DNA from: a bacterium
GTDB lineage: Bacteria; UBP6; JAFGXH01
Direction: 5' to 3'
DNA length: 24,872 nt
Assembly: GCA_027064085.1 (NCBI GenBank)
Contig: JAMOQH010000194.1
Span: 1-24,872 of the forward strand
Shown piece by piece: positions 16,603 through 24,236 of this stretch. The notes below the pieces were generated by a model. It was not told where the DNA came from. It ran no database searches and saw nothing but the letters and a program-made list of their open reading frames with translations. Position numbers and translations under genes: made by a program. Within the stretch, counting starts at the first letter, position 1, and every line of letters begins with the position of its first letter.

Positions 16603-18191
16603 AAAATACCATTTTCATTCATAGATTGGGAGTATTTACTATCCATTCCTAAAATATGATCTTGTAGCCAACCTTTTGCGAAAGCCATTATGTCTATAAA
16701 GTCAACATCTTTATCTGATTGCAAGTCTTTAATAATTGTTCTTAATTTAGCAATTAGTGCTTTATGGATTCTAATTTGTTCAGAAAGTCCTGAATAATTT
16801 ATTTTATTCATGAGTTCTTCTTCGTCATCAAAATGTTTTTCTGTGAAATCTGTTAAATCAATTACTATTTTAATCATTTCTTCTTTCGTTGCATTACTTT
16901 TGATTGCTTTGTGTAGTTTATTTATTCTATCAAATATTCCAGAATGTTCATTGTCTAGTTCTTTAACCTTCACACTCCAACTTTCATTGAATGTAAATAG
17001 TGACTTATCTACTTGTTTAGCTTTATTTGTTAAATCAGAGGTTAATTTAAATCTTTTAACTAGTAATATAACATCTTCTGATTTAGATGTAATTTCCATT
17101 GCATTAATATATAGATTCGTTGAATCAGATTTTAGGTTTTTACTTGTTTTTGCAATATCAGTAATTGAATTTGAAACTTGATTAGTCATATTATTTGCTT
17201 CTGTAATATTTTTAGTTATTTCATTTATTGCAATAGACGCTTCTTGAACGGCCATAGTCATATCTTCAATACCATTTGCAGCTGATGAAATACTTGATGA
17301 CATATCATTGGTTGTAATTGATTGTTCTTCTACTGAAGTAGCAATGGATGTAACGATTTCATTAACATTATTTATAACCTGATTAATACTTTCTATTTCA
17401 TCTATTGTTGTTTTTGTTGCGGTTTGCATGGTATCTACTTTTTGTTTTATTTCACTAGTTGCTGTATTGGTTTGATTTGCAAGTTTTTTTACTTCTTCTG
17501 CAACAACAGCGAAACCTCTACCTGCTTCTCCAGCTCTTGCGGCTTCAATCGTAGCATTAAGGGCTAGTAGCTTAGTTTGATTTGATATATCGGCTATTGA
17601 TGAAGTTACATTACTAATATCCTTGGCTGCTTTACCGAGCTCTTGAACTCTATTATTTGCATTTATAACGGCTTCAACTGCTTTTGCAACTATATTTCGA
17701 GCATCTTCTGCATTTCTTGCTATTTCTGAAACGGTCGCAGTCATTTCTTCTGTTGCTGTTGCGACTGAATTAACATTATCAGAAGAATCTTGAGCTCTTT
17801 TTGATACTATATCCATATTAATACTTAATTCTTCTGTTGCAGATGCCACTGAGTTCATATTATTATTCATGATTTCAGCTGCATTGTTTACTTCAATAAT
17901 TTCTGTATCAATTTTAGTTATTTTATTCATTGTTTCTTTAGATGTTTCTTGCATTTCTTTAGATGATGCTAAAAGTGCATTTGATGATTTAAGTACACCA
18001 AAAATAATATTCGCAACTTTATTTTTTGTTTTATTCACTAAATCAATATACTCATTTATTTGAGCAACATCACTATTATGCTTTAAGTTTTCAGAAAAAT
18101 CTAACTTGCCTAATTTTTGAATTACTTCAATAGAATACCTTAACTGGGTTTGCATTTCTAGAAGCACTTCATTGTTATCAGAACGAGACAT
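16599..18191 (-). CDS. Soluble chemoreceptor with C-terminal hemerythrin domain
   Basis: The 530-residue protein has no signal peptide or membrane segment. Residues 1-380 are a coiled-coil methyl-accepting domain whose tip (202-241) reads [29 protein letters not shown]. Residues 400-525 form a bacteriohemerythrin four-helix bundle. Ligand positions by ungapped motif matching are His416 (DNEH), His453 and Glu457 (HFDDEEELM), His476, His512 and Asp517 ([10 protein letters not shown]). The position before His476, normally His in YPGLxEHxxEH, is Gln472 here ([11 protein letters not shown]). The protein probably senses oxygen, redox state or nitric oxide in the cytoplasm and signals to CheA. Start ATG 18191 follows GGGAGG. 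The gene stands alone, convergent with yggS and divergent from the C11 protease. Confidence 0.94.
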   Translation of the reverse strand: MSRSDNNEVLLEMQTQLRYSIEVIQKLGKLDFSENLKHNSDVAQINEYIDLVNKTKNKVANIIFGVLKSSNALLASSKEMQETSKETMNKITKIDTEIIEVNNAAEIMNNNMNSVASATEELSINMDIVSKRAQDSSDNVNSVATATEEMTATVSEIARNAEDARNIVAKAVEAVINANNRVQELGKAAKDISNVTSSIADISNQTKLLALNATIEAARAGEAGRGFAVVAEEVKKLANQTNTATSEIKQKVDTMQTATKTTIDEIESINQVINNVNEIVTSIATSVEEQSITTNDMSSSISSAANGIEDMTMAVQEASIAINEITKNITEANNMTNQVSNSITDIAKTSKNLKSDSTNLYINAMEITSKSEDVILLVKRFKLTSDLTNKAKQVDKSLFTFNESWSVKVKELDNEHSGIFDRINKLHKAIKSNATKEEMIKIVIDLTDFTEKHFDDEEELMNKINYSGLSEQIRIHKALIAKLRTIIKDLQSDKDVDFIDIMAFAKGWLQDHILGMDSKYSQSMNENGIF

Positions 18192-18220
18192 TTAACCTCC
18201 CTACATTAATATACTAAATT

Positions 18221-18233
18221 ATATTCGGAATAT
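18221..18233 (-). promoter_or_regulatory. CCGAATAT element in a 13-bp palindrome upstream of the hemerythrin chemoreceptor
   Basis: ATATTC-C-GAATAT is a perfect odd-length palindrome (18221-18233), 30 bp before the start. It shares CCGAATAT with the site before the Cache chemoreceptor. A TATAAT overlaps its downstream end on the minus strand, so it may be a -10 region or an operator covering it. Confidence 0.4.
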
Positions 18234-18255
18234 TTTAAATAAAAAATTATATTAT

Positions 18256-18284
18256 TTGATAATTTTTTATTTTATTGTTAATGT
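18256..18284 (+). promoter_or_regulatory. Candidate promoter of the C11 protease gene
   Basis: TTGATA (18256-18261), 17 bases, TGT-TAATGT (-10 18279-18284). The -35 is good and the -10 weak (3 of 6), helped by the TGn extension. Confidence 0.4.
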
Positions 18285-18306
18285 AGAGTGTTTTTATGGG
18301 GATTAT

Positions 18307-20709
18307 ATGAAAATAATAATAATATTTTTCTTTTTGGTAACCTCTTTTTTATATGCAAAAGAATGGACCATAATGGTGTTTATTAATGGCGATAATAGTT
18401 TAGATGAATATGCTTTTATGGATTTAAATGAATTAGAAATTATTGGCTCTGATGAGAATATAAATATTTTAGTTCAATATGATAGATTTGAAGCAAACTC
18501 ACAAGCTAATTGGAGTAGTGCAAAAAGATTTTATGTTACAACTGATTATGATGTAGATACAATTACTTCAACTGAAATTAGTGATTTAGGAGAAGTTGAT
18601 AGTGGTGATTATCATACTATTGTTGATTTTGTAAACTGGGGAAAAAATAATTATCCTGCTGATAATTATGCTCTTATTATGTGGGATCATGGTAGTGGTT
18701 GGCAGAAAAAGAGTTTAAATAGAAAATTTCAAAAATCTATTTCCGTTGATGATACAAGTGGAAACCATATTTCTGTTGCAAATGGAGATTTTGAAGCAAT
18801 GCTTTCACAAATTAAGCAATCTTTGGGTAAGAAGCTTGATTTTTTAGGCTTAGATGCCTGTTTAATGGGAATGTGGGAAGTTACTTATTCCTCTGAAAAA
18901 TACAGTCGGTTTTTAGCCTTCAGTGAAGAAACTGAAAATGCTAGTGGTTGGGAGTATTATACTTTACTAGATTTATTTAAGCAAAGTGATAAAACTGCAA
19001 GGTCTTTATGTAAATCAGTAGTCAATTCTTCTTTAGATTCTGTTGGAGCTACGATATCATGTATTGATTTAAGTTATATCCCGTCTTTGACGGAAAATAT
19101 AAATAATTTCGCCTTACAATATCAAGATAATCACAGTATTGATTTTGAAATATTAACAGCTTATTCTAATACTCTAAGCATGGAAACTGAAGAATACTAT
19201 AAAGACTTTGGAATGTTTTTTAATAATTTAATATTATTAGTGAATGATGACATTAAAGCTCAATGGATAGCACCTATTTTAAATGATTATTTTAGTGCAG
19301 TTGTGCTCTCTAAGGGAAAAAATACTGATATCGCTGATTATACAAAAGCAACAGGTTTTACCATTTTTATGAATGCTGGTAGTACTTTTAGTGAAGGTGA
19401 AGAAGATTTATACTTAAATTCTAACTGGAGTATAAATACCTCATGGGATGATTTTATTACAAGAGAATTTTACTTTAATGAAGATGAATATGAACCCGAT
19501 AATTCTATGCAAGAAGCTTATTATAATGAAAATTTAGAAACAACTAATCATTCAATTCATAGAAGATTAGATACTGATTTTATGAAACTTAATTTAAAAA
19601 AAGGGTTTTCATATACCTTTGAAACAGAGTGTTCATCTTATGATACATATATGAAACTTTTAGATGAAAATGGAAATATTATTTTAGAAGATGATGATGG
19701 TGGAGTTGATAGATGTTCTAAAATTAATTATTTTTCAGAAGTAAATCAAGTTGTTTATTTAGAAACCTACACTTATGAGCATGAAACAATTGCCATTTAT
19801 AGCTTAAGTATTTCCGAAACAGAAAGAATAGATGATTTTCCTAATTCTATAGAAAATATTTCAGATTCAGATATCTTAAAAAATGATTTAAGTGCTGAAA
19901 TTAATTATATTAATGATATTGATGTTTTTTATCTTGATTTAAATAATTACAGTGAATATACAATTGAAACAATAAATGATGGTTTAGATGACACAATATT
20001 AATTATTTTTGATTCAAATGGAGAATATGTTACCGAAAATGATGATATAGATACTAGTGGTGAAAACTATATGTCAAAAATCATTTTTGAGCCCGAAAGT
20101 AATGGTAGATATTATTTTTTTGTTAAAGCTTATGATGATAAAGTTGGAAAATATAAAATTAAATTAACAACTGAAAATAAATGCACTGAAACAAACGCTG
20201 GTGTAGAAATTTGTGATGGAATTGATAATAATTGTGATGGAAATATAGATGAAGCCCTTAATATTCCTGATTCTAATAAGCAAAATGGTGTTTGTAAGGG
20301 GCAAAAAAAGATATGTGATGGCGTTAATGGTTGGGTAGAACCTGATTATTCTGAAATCAAAAATTATGAATCCATAGAAATAACATGTGATGGATTTGAT
20401 AATAATTGTGATGGAGAAATTGATAACAATTTAACAGCTCCTAAAAATATAAATCAAAATGGCGTTTGTTTGGATAGTCTTATGATTTGTATGGGGGTAA
20501 ATGGTTGGGTAGAAAATTATGATAATATTAAAAATTATTCAAAATTAGATGATACTAATGATAAATTAGATAATAATTGTGATGGTCAAATTGATGAAAG
20601 TTACAAAAAGCCTAGTAGTTGTAATTATGGAAAAGGAAGTGATAATCTTTTATTGATTTTTATGTTTTTTCTCCTTTTGATTTTTATTAGGAAATCATTA
20701 CATATTTAA
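18307..20709 (+). CDS. Secreted clostripain-like (C11) cysteine protease with PPC-like and MopE-like domains and SCNY anchor
   Basis: The protein has 800 residues from ATG 18307 (after GGGGA); an upstream in-frame extension is unsupported because the signal peptide begins here (MKIIIIFFFLVTSFLYA). The C11 domain (about 19-390) begins WTIMVFINGDNSLDEY and carries catalytic His128 (LIMWDHGSGW) and Cys185 (LDFLGLDACLMGMWE). Two beta-rich segments follow (about 394-505, 510-622) resembling pre-peptidase C-terminal domains (EPDNS start). Then come MopE-type metal-binding repeats at about 635-650, 693-708 and 750-766 (CDGIDNNCDG, CDGFDNNCDG, KLDNNCDG). The tail is SSCNYG with Cys772, a hydrophobic run and IRKSLHI. 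Clostripains usually cleave after Arg/Lys. It is inferred to be exported and surface-held like the S8 and M4 enzymes. Convergent with the sigma factor gene. Confidence 0.95.
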   Translation: MKIIIIFFFLVTSFLYAKEWTIMVFINGDNSLDEYAFMDLNELEIIGSDENINILVQYDRFEANSQANWSSAKRFYVTTDYDVDTITSTEISDLGEVDSGDYHTIVDFVNWGKNNYPADNYALIMWDHGSGWQKKSLNRKFQKSISVDDTSGNHISVANGDFEAMLSQIKQSLGKKLDFLGLDACLMGMWEVTYSSEKYSRFLAFSEETENASGWEYYTLLDLFKQSDKTARSLCKSVVNSSLDSVGATISCIDLSYIPSLTENINNFALQYQDNHSIDFEILTAYSNTLSMETEEYYKDFGMFFNNLILLVNDDIKAQWIAPILNDYFSAVVLSKGKNTDIADYTKATGFTIFMNAGSTFSEGEEDLYLNSNWSINTSWDDFITREFYFNEDEYEPDNSMQEAYYNENLETTNHSIHRRLDTDFMKLNLKKGFSYTFETECSSYDTYMKLLDENGNIILEDDDGGVDRCSKINYFSEVNQVVYLETYTYEHETIAIYSLSISETERIDDFPNSIENISDSDILKNDLSAEINYINDIDVFYLDLNNYSEYTIETINDGLDDTILIIFDSNGEYVTENDDIDTSGENYMSKIIFEPESNGRYYFFVKAYDDKVGKYKIKLTTENKCTETNAGVEICDGIDNNCDGNIDEALNIPDSNKQNGVCKGQKKICDGVNGWVEPDYSEIKNYESIEITCDGFDNNCDGEIDNNLTAPKNINQNGVCLDSLMICMGVNGWVENYDNIKNYSKLDDTNDKLDNNCDGQIDESYKKPSSCNYGKGSDNLLLIFMFFLLLIFIRKSLHI

Positions 20710-20734
20710 TATGTATTTATTTATTTTATTTTTT
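20701..20734 (+). terminator. Weak terminator after the C11 protease
   Basis: CATAT-TTA-ATATG overlaps the stop codon and is followed by a T-rich tract (20714-20734). The stem is only 5 bp and mostly A/T. Confidence 0.3.
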
Positions 20735-20742
20735 ACAATAAT

Positions 20743-22191
20743 TTAGTTTTCAATAAAAACTAAAAGTGATTTAAAGTTTTCCATTGCTCTAAGTTTATTT
20801 AATGCTATTTTTTCTATTTGTCTAATTCTTTCTCTTGTAAGAAAAAACTCATTACCAACTTCTTCAAGGGTTTTTTGGGTAAAATTTCCTAATCCAAACC
20901 TAAGCTTTATTATTTTTTCTTCTTTAGGGCTTAATTTAGAAAGTAAAAGGTCAACTTGTTCTTTTAAAACAGCTTCTTCAGAATTTTTTAATGGTCCTTT
21001 TATATTATTGTTTGGAATAATTGAATATAGTTGATTGCCATCATCTTTTATTGAAACATCTAGAGATTGAGTTGATTTATTAACAAGGTAGTATAACTTT
21101 AAATCTTTAGGTTTTATTCTTAACTCTTTTATTATTTCTTTGTCTGTAGGCCTTCTTTTATGTTTTGATGTAAAGTTTAATATAAATTTATTTAAGTAAT
21201 TGATATTTTCTTGTACATGAGAGGGTATTCTTATTTCTCTAACTTTTTCTTCTAAAGACCTTATTATAGATTGTTTTATCCACCATGTTGCGTAAGTTGA
21301 TAACTTATTTCCTTTTTTGTAATCAAATCTATCGATTGCTTTTATTAATCCTATATTCCCTTCTTGTATTAAATCCCCAAAACTAAGTCCTCTATTTTGA
21401 TATTTTTTAGCAATAGAAATAACTAATCTTAAATTAGCTTCAGCAATAATTTCTCTAAATCTATCTAGTTCTGTGTAATATTTTTGTAATTCATTTTGAA
21501 AAGTTAGGACTTGCTTATTTGTTAGTTTTGTTGAATTATGAATTTCTTTGTTAATTTTAATATATTTATCACATTTTTCTATTAAAATATCTTTTATTGA
21601 TTGATGTTTTTTAGTTTTAAATTTTGAAATTATATTAAGTGGATTTTCTGAAAGCATAATTTTTTCTACTTGATTTAATGTTAATGGAGGTATTCCATTT
21701 TTTAGCAAAAATCTTTTTATTTCATTTAGGTTAGAAGCATATTTGTAATTAATTCTTTCAAACTCTTTTCTTAAGTATTTTATAACATTTAAATTTAATG
21801 AAAAGTATTTTGAGTATTTAATAAATTCATTAATTTTATTTTTATTATTTAATTCAATTAGGTTTTCTAAGTATAGTTTTAAGGAAATTTCATTGTTTTC
21901 ATTAAAGTCTTTTAATGTTGTGTATCCATAATAAAGAGAATTTATTGATGATTTGTTATTAATGATTGATTCAATTTTTTTTATAAAAAGGATTCTACCA
22001 TGTTCTAATTCAAGGTAGTTATCTATAATTTCATTTTTTAGTATATGCATTTTAGAAGTTAGAAGGTATTCTTCTTCTGTTGTTAAAATATCACTATTTC
22101 CTAGTTGAGATAAGTATATATTTAAAGGTGTTTTATGCTTGTAAGTAGATAGAGCTTTATTAGAATTTTTATTTGCTTTATTAATACTCAT
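20743..22191 (-). CDS. Sigma-70 family RNA polymerase sigma factor (RpoD-like, no region 1.1)
   Basis: The 482-residue protein has a start ATG at 22191 six bases after AGGAGG. Region 1.2 lies at about 23-50 ([26 protein letters not shown]). A Lys/Asn/Ile-rich spacer of about 190 residues (55-245) sits where RpoD has its non-conserved region. Region 2 is at about 252-318 ([43 protein letters not shown]), region 3 at about 322-395, and region 4 at about 415-470 with the helix-turn-helix [24 protein letters not shown]. It directs RNA polymerase to -35/-10 promoters. The spacer and region 2.4 favour the RpoD group, yet region 1.1 is missing, so it may be either the housekeeping factor or an RpoS-like alternative one. 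It has its own promoter and is not in the usual dnaG-rpoD neighbourhood. Confidence 0.9.
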   Translation of the reverse strand: MSINKANKNSNKALSTYKHKTPLNIYLSQLGNSDILTTEEEYLLTSKMHILKNEIIDNYLELEHGRILFIKKIESIINNKSSINSLYYGYTTLKDFNENNEISLKLYLENLIELNNKNKINEFIKYSKYFSLNLNVIKYLRKEFERINYKYASNLNEIKRFLLKNGIPPLTLNQVEKIMLSENPLNIISKFKTKKHQSIKDILIEKCDKYIKINKEIHNSTKLTNKQVLTFQNELQKYYTELDRFREIIAEANLRLVISIAKKYQNRGLSFGDLIQEGNIGLIKAIDRFDYKKGNKLSTYATWWIKQSIIRSLEEKVREIRIPSHVQENINYLNKFILNFTSKHKRRPTDKEIIKELRIKPKDLKLYYLVNKSTQSLDVSIKDDGNQLYSIIPNNNIKGPLKNSEEAVLKEQVDLLLSKLSPKEEKIIKLRFGLGNFTQKTLEEVGNEFFLTRERIRQIEKIALNKLRAMENFKSLLVFIEN

Positions 22192-22217
22192 TGAGCGCCT
22201 CCTAAAAACTAATTACT

Positions 22218-22244
22218 ATTCTAGCAAATAATTTTCCAAGACAA
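22218..22244 (-). promoter_or_regulatory. Promoter of the sigma factor gene
   Basis: Minus strand TTGTCT (22244-22239), 15 bases, TGC-TAGAAT (-10 22223-22218, extended). The leader is short and carries AGGAGG. A run of 12 A on the minus strand (22288-22277) lies about 35 bp further upstream and could act as an UP element or bend. Confidence 0.5.
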
Positions 22245-22312
22245 TAAAAGTGAGTGTTTATAGTGTATTCTATTTATTTTTTTTTTTTAGGGTATTATAA
22301 GTAAATTTTTAT

Positions 22313-22439
22313 GACATTTTTGTCTATAACACAAAAATAATACTAACTGTGTACTTTAAAAAGTGCTTTTTATGGCTAGATGTTTATATATTTTAAGTTT
22401 TGAATGATTTTAAGCATACAGAATAAAGACATTTTTGTC
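22313..22439. repeat. Twin GACATTTTTGTC elements upstream of the sigma factor gene
   Basis: GACATTTTTGTC occurs at 22313-22324 and 22428-22439, 115 bp apart start to start, both in the flgH-sigma gap. Each is GACA/TGTC flanking TTTT. The second lies 8 bp after the flgH stop and on the minus strand is followed by TTTATT, so it might also be a very small terminator stem. Confidence 0.5.
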
Positions 22440-22446
22440 GTGTGGT

Positions 22447-23145
22447 TTAAAATGGCCATACAAAATCTAAAAATCTGCTAAACCAACCTTCTGATTGTTT
22501 ATCTGAAATACTTCCTCTTCCGGTGAATTCAATTTGAGCATTTGCAATTCTATCAGAATTAACAATATTCTCATCTGAAATATCTTTTGGTCTTATTACT
22601 CCACTAATATAAAAATGTTGTTCTTCTTTATTTACTAAAATAACTTTTTGCCCTTCAATAAAATAATTATTAGATGGCAAGACTTGCTTAATTGTGGCTG
22701 TAATTGTTGCAGTTAAAATTCCTTTTCTTGATGTTTTACCATCTCCCTTAAAATCATGTTTATAGGCTTGCTTAATTAAAGCTTCTTTGTCTATATTTGG
22801 ATATTGAGCTGAAAGATAGTTCATAAAGTTCATCATTGCTGAAACTGAAATATCTGTATTTGTTTCTTTACTTGTTTCTGTATTAGCTTGTCCACTTGCA
22901 CTTGCAGAATCATAAATTTTAATGGTAATGATATCACCAATGCTAAGTGTTTTATGAGTAGAGAATAAATTATTCATATTACTAGATTCACTCCACAAGG
23001 AGCCTTCTTGAGTGGCTTTTTGTTCTCTAAGTCCACCTTCATAGTGGTATATCCTTTTTTTGGCCTTATATGGAGCTATATGAGGAACACATGATGATGT
23101 TACTCCCCATAATATAATAAAAAAAATAAAAAATAAGCTTTTCAT
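22447..23145 (-). CDS. flgH: Flagellar L-ring protein FlgH
   Basis: The 232-residue protein is an outer-membrane lipoprotein forming the L ring around the flagellar rod. The signal peptide ends with Cys at SSC (residue 19). Family landmarks: GSLWSESS and LFSTHKTLSIGDIITIKIYDSASASGQANT; GDGKTSRKGILTATITATIKQVLPSNNYFIEG; VNKEEQHFYISGVIRPKDI followed by N.V.SDRIANAQIEFTGRG; and the terminal WPF. ATG 23145 lies one base after the flgA stop, with AGGAG inside the flgA end, so translation is coupled. The gene normally after it, flgI, is absent here. Confidence 0.95.
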   Translation of the reverse strand: MKSLFFIFFIILWGVTSSCVPHIAPYKAKKRIYHYEGGLREQKATQEGSLWSESSNMNNLFSTHKTLSIGDIITIKIYDSASASGQANTETSKETNTDISVSAMMNFMNYLSAQYPNIDKEALIKQAYKHDFKGDGKTSRKGILTATITATIKQVLPSNNYFIEGQKVILVNKEEQHFYISGVIRPKDISDENIVNSDRIANAQIEFTGRGSISDKQSEGWFSRFLDFVWPF

Positions 23146-23146
23146 T

Positions 23147-23815
23147 TTACTCTCCTATAAAAATATCAACCTTTTTAGTTGCAATAACTCTTGCTCTAAG
23201 GATTTTATTGTTGAAATTAGATTTTACCATAATATATTTTCCTAATTTTCCATTTTGTTTAGCTATTCCTTTCATTGATATTATCAAATTTCCTTTTTTT
23301 GCTTTAATTGTAACATCATCTCCTTTTTTAATTATAGTTGGTGCTTCAAATTGATGTATATATATTTTTTTATATGGCTTAATTGTTATTTTAGCGACTT
23401 TTCCTTTAATTTGATTGTACGAGCTAATTGCATTTTTGTAATTTTTATTTGTTTGATATATTTCTGTTGTTTCAAAATCATCTTTAGTGAAGATTTCATT
23501 TTTTTTAATAATTCTTTTTGCATATAGATTTTTTATTTTCTGAGATATTATAATAGATCCGAAGAACTTCTTTTTATTAGTTTTAATTGTTATTGCCGTT
23601 GAGCCAAAGAAATCATTTCCTAAAAACTCTATTTTTTTTACTTCATCTATAGATTTTACACCTTTAAGGGTAGGGAGCCTATATTCTTTAATTTTAAAAT
23701 CTTTAATTTTTTTATTGAGTTCATTTTTTATTTTAAATTTTAATTCAATATTTAAAGAGTTTAATTGCAGTGCAAATATATTAAAAGAGAGTAGGGTGAG
23801 CAGTATAATTTTCAT
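23147..23815 (-). CDS. flgA: Flagellar P-ring chaperone FlgA
   Basis: The protein has 222 residues from ATG 23815, placed after GGAGATAATT; the TTG at 23827 lies within that ribosome site and is rejected. The signal peptide is MKIILLTLLSFNIFA. The C-terminal half holds the SAF and barrel domains typical of FlgA: KKNEIFTKDDFETTEI, IKGKVAKITIKPYKKI, PTIIKKGDDVTIKAKKGNLIISMKGIAKQNGKLGKYIMVKS, and ARVIATKKVDIFIG. It is a periplasmic chaperone for FlgI assembly. The N-terminal part (15-95) is diverged. It forms an operon with flgH. No clear sigma-70, sigma-54 or sigma-28 promoter was found directly upstream. Confidence 0.92.
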   Translation of the reverse strand: MKIILLTLLSFNIFALQLNSLNIELKFKIKNELNKKIKDFKIKEYRLPTLKGVKSIDEVKKIEFLGNDFFGSTAITIKTNKKKFFGSIIISQKIKNLYAKRIIKKNEIFTKDDFETTEIYQTNKNYKNAISSYNQIKGKVAKITIKPYKKIYIHQFEAPTIIKKGDDVTIKAKKGNLIISMKGIAKQNGKLGKYIMVKSNFNNKILRARVIATKKVDIFIGE

Positions 23816-23938
23816 AATTATCTCCAATCATTCAGTTTTAAATAAGCAAAGTTTTTTCCTTTGTTAGATTTTATTTTTTATTGCCCTTTCATACCAGTTA
23901 TAAAGTTATAAATAACTATATAAGCTGTTATTACAGGG

Positions 23939-23966
23939 AAAAATAAGCCAAAAAGGTCTTATTTTT
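23939..23966 (-). terminator. Terminator-like hairpin between the mini-ORF unit and flgA
   Basis: AAAAATAAG / CTTATTTTT pair perfectly (9 bp), extended inward by CC/GG with a one-base bulge; the loop is 5 bases. On either strand the 3' arm is U-rich (TTATTTTT), so it could terminate RNA in both directions. On the minus strand it would end a transcript begun near 24133, before flgA. Confidence 0.5.
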
Positions 23967-24041
23967 GAATATTTTATATTTTTGTATTATAATTAATATT
24001 AGTCAGCTTTTTGACATTTTTCTAATTTTGTTCTTTTTTTT

Positions 24042-24075
24042 GAATGAGTCGTAGCACTGCTACAACTTTACATTC
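24042..24075 (-). ncRNA. Stable stem-loop downstream of the mini-ORF (candidate small RNA or leader element)
   Basis: AGTCGTAG-CACTG-CTACAACT forms 8 pairs (one G-U) with a 5-base loop. GAATG/CATTC adds 5 more pairs beyond a 3-base bulge. It is the most G/C-rich structure of this gap and begins 6 bases after the mini-ORF stop on the minus strand. It is followed there by eight A, not U, so it is not an ordinary minus-strand terminator. Confidence 0.4.
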
Positions 24076-24081
24076 TATTTA

Positions 24082-24123
24082 TTATATTATTCTAAGTTTT
24101 CTTTTTTCATTCTTTTTTACCAT
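24082..24123 (-). CDS. 13-codon mini-ORF (possible leader peptide)
   Basis: Minus-strand ATG 24123 to TAA 24082 encodes MVKKNEKRKLRII. AGGAGG lies 5 bases before the ATG, in a context (AGGAGGATAAAAT) like that of the Cache chemoreceptor. A promoter (TTGCCA-N17-TATATT) is immediately upstream, and a hairpin follows. The peptide is 6 of 13 Lys/Arg. It may be a regulatory leader peptide, a small toxin-like or membrane-active peptide, or an accidental ORF; there is no homology by which to decide. Confidence 0.4.
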   Translation of the reverse strand: MVKKNEKRKLRII

Positions 24124-24139
24124 TTTATCCTCCTATATT

Positions 24140-24168
24140 AATATAACTTGTAAACTTGAATTTGGCAA
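24140..24168 (-). promoter_or_regulatory. Minus-strand promoter of the mini-ORF unit
   Basis: TTGCCA (24168-24163), 17 bases, TATATT (24145-24140), nearly the same as the rpiB promoter. The predicted start is near 24133, very close to the AGGAGG at 24134-24129, so the leader would be extremely short. Confidence 0.5.
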
Positions 24169-24191
24169 GATTTTTTTATTTAACATATTAT
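24162..24191 (+). promoter_or_regulatory. Plus-strand promoter of the final gene, sharing its -35 with the minus-strand promoter
   Basis: TTGGCA (24162-24167), 18 bases, TATTAT (24186-24191). The -35 overlaps the minus-strand -35 (24163-24168) by five bases within TTGGCAA. Start codon 45 bp downstream. Confidence 0.5.
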
Positions 24192-24236
24192 AAAAAGTAT
24201 GATATATTAATTTTGTATTATATTTTGGAGATAATT

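Larger units (their letters stand above)
23816..24236. other. Long non-genic region between flgA and the last gene
   Basis: These 421 bp hold no gene of normal size. In order they contain an AGTTAT-AA-ATAACT inverted repeat (23904-23917), a terminator-like hairpin (23939-23966), a T8 run (24034-24041), a stable hairpin (24042-24075), a 13-codon ORF with a strong ribosome site on the minus strand (24082-24123), and a divergent promoter pair sharing one -35 (24140-24191). Confidence 0.7.

Noticed and set aside
18256-18306. N-terminal extension of the C11 protease
   Set aside because: A non-ATG start inside the candidate promoter would bury the signal peptide that begins at 18307.
23816-23827. 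TTG start of flgA
   Set aside because: The codon is part of the GGAG ribosome site for the ATG at 23815.
24042-24075. Stem-loop as a rho-independent terminator
   Set aside because: It is followed by A8 on the minus strand and only by mixed T/A on the plus strand, with no upstream plus-strand gene to terminate.
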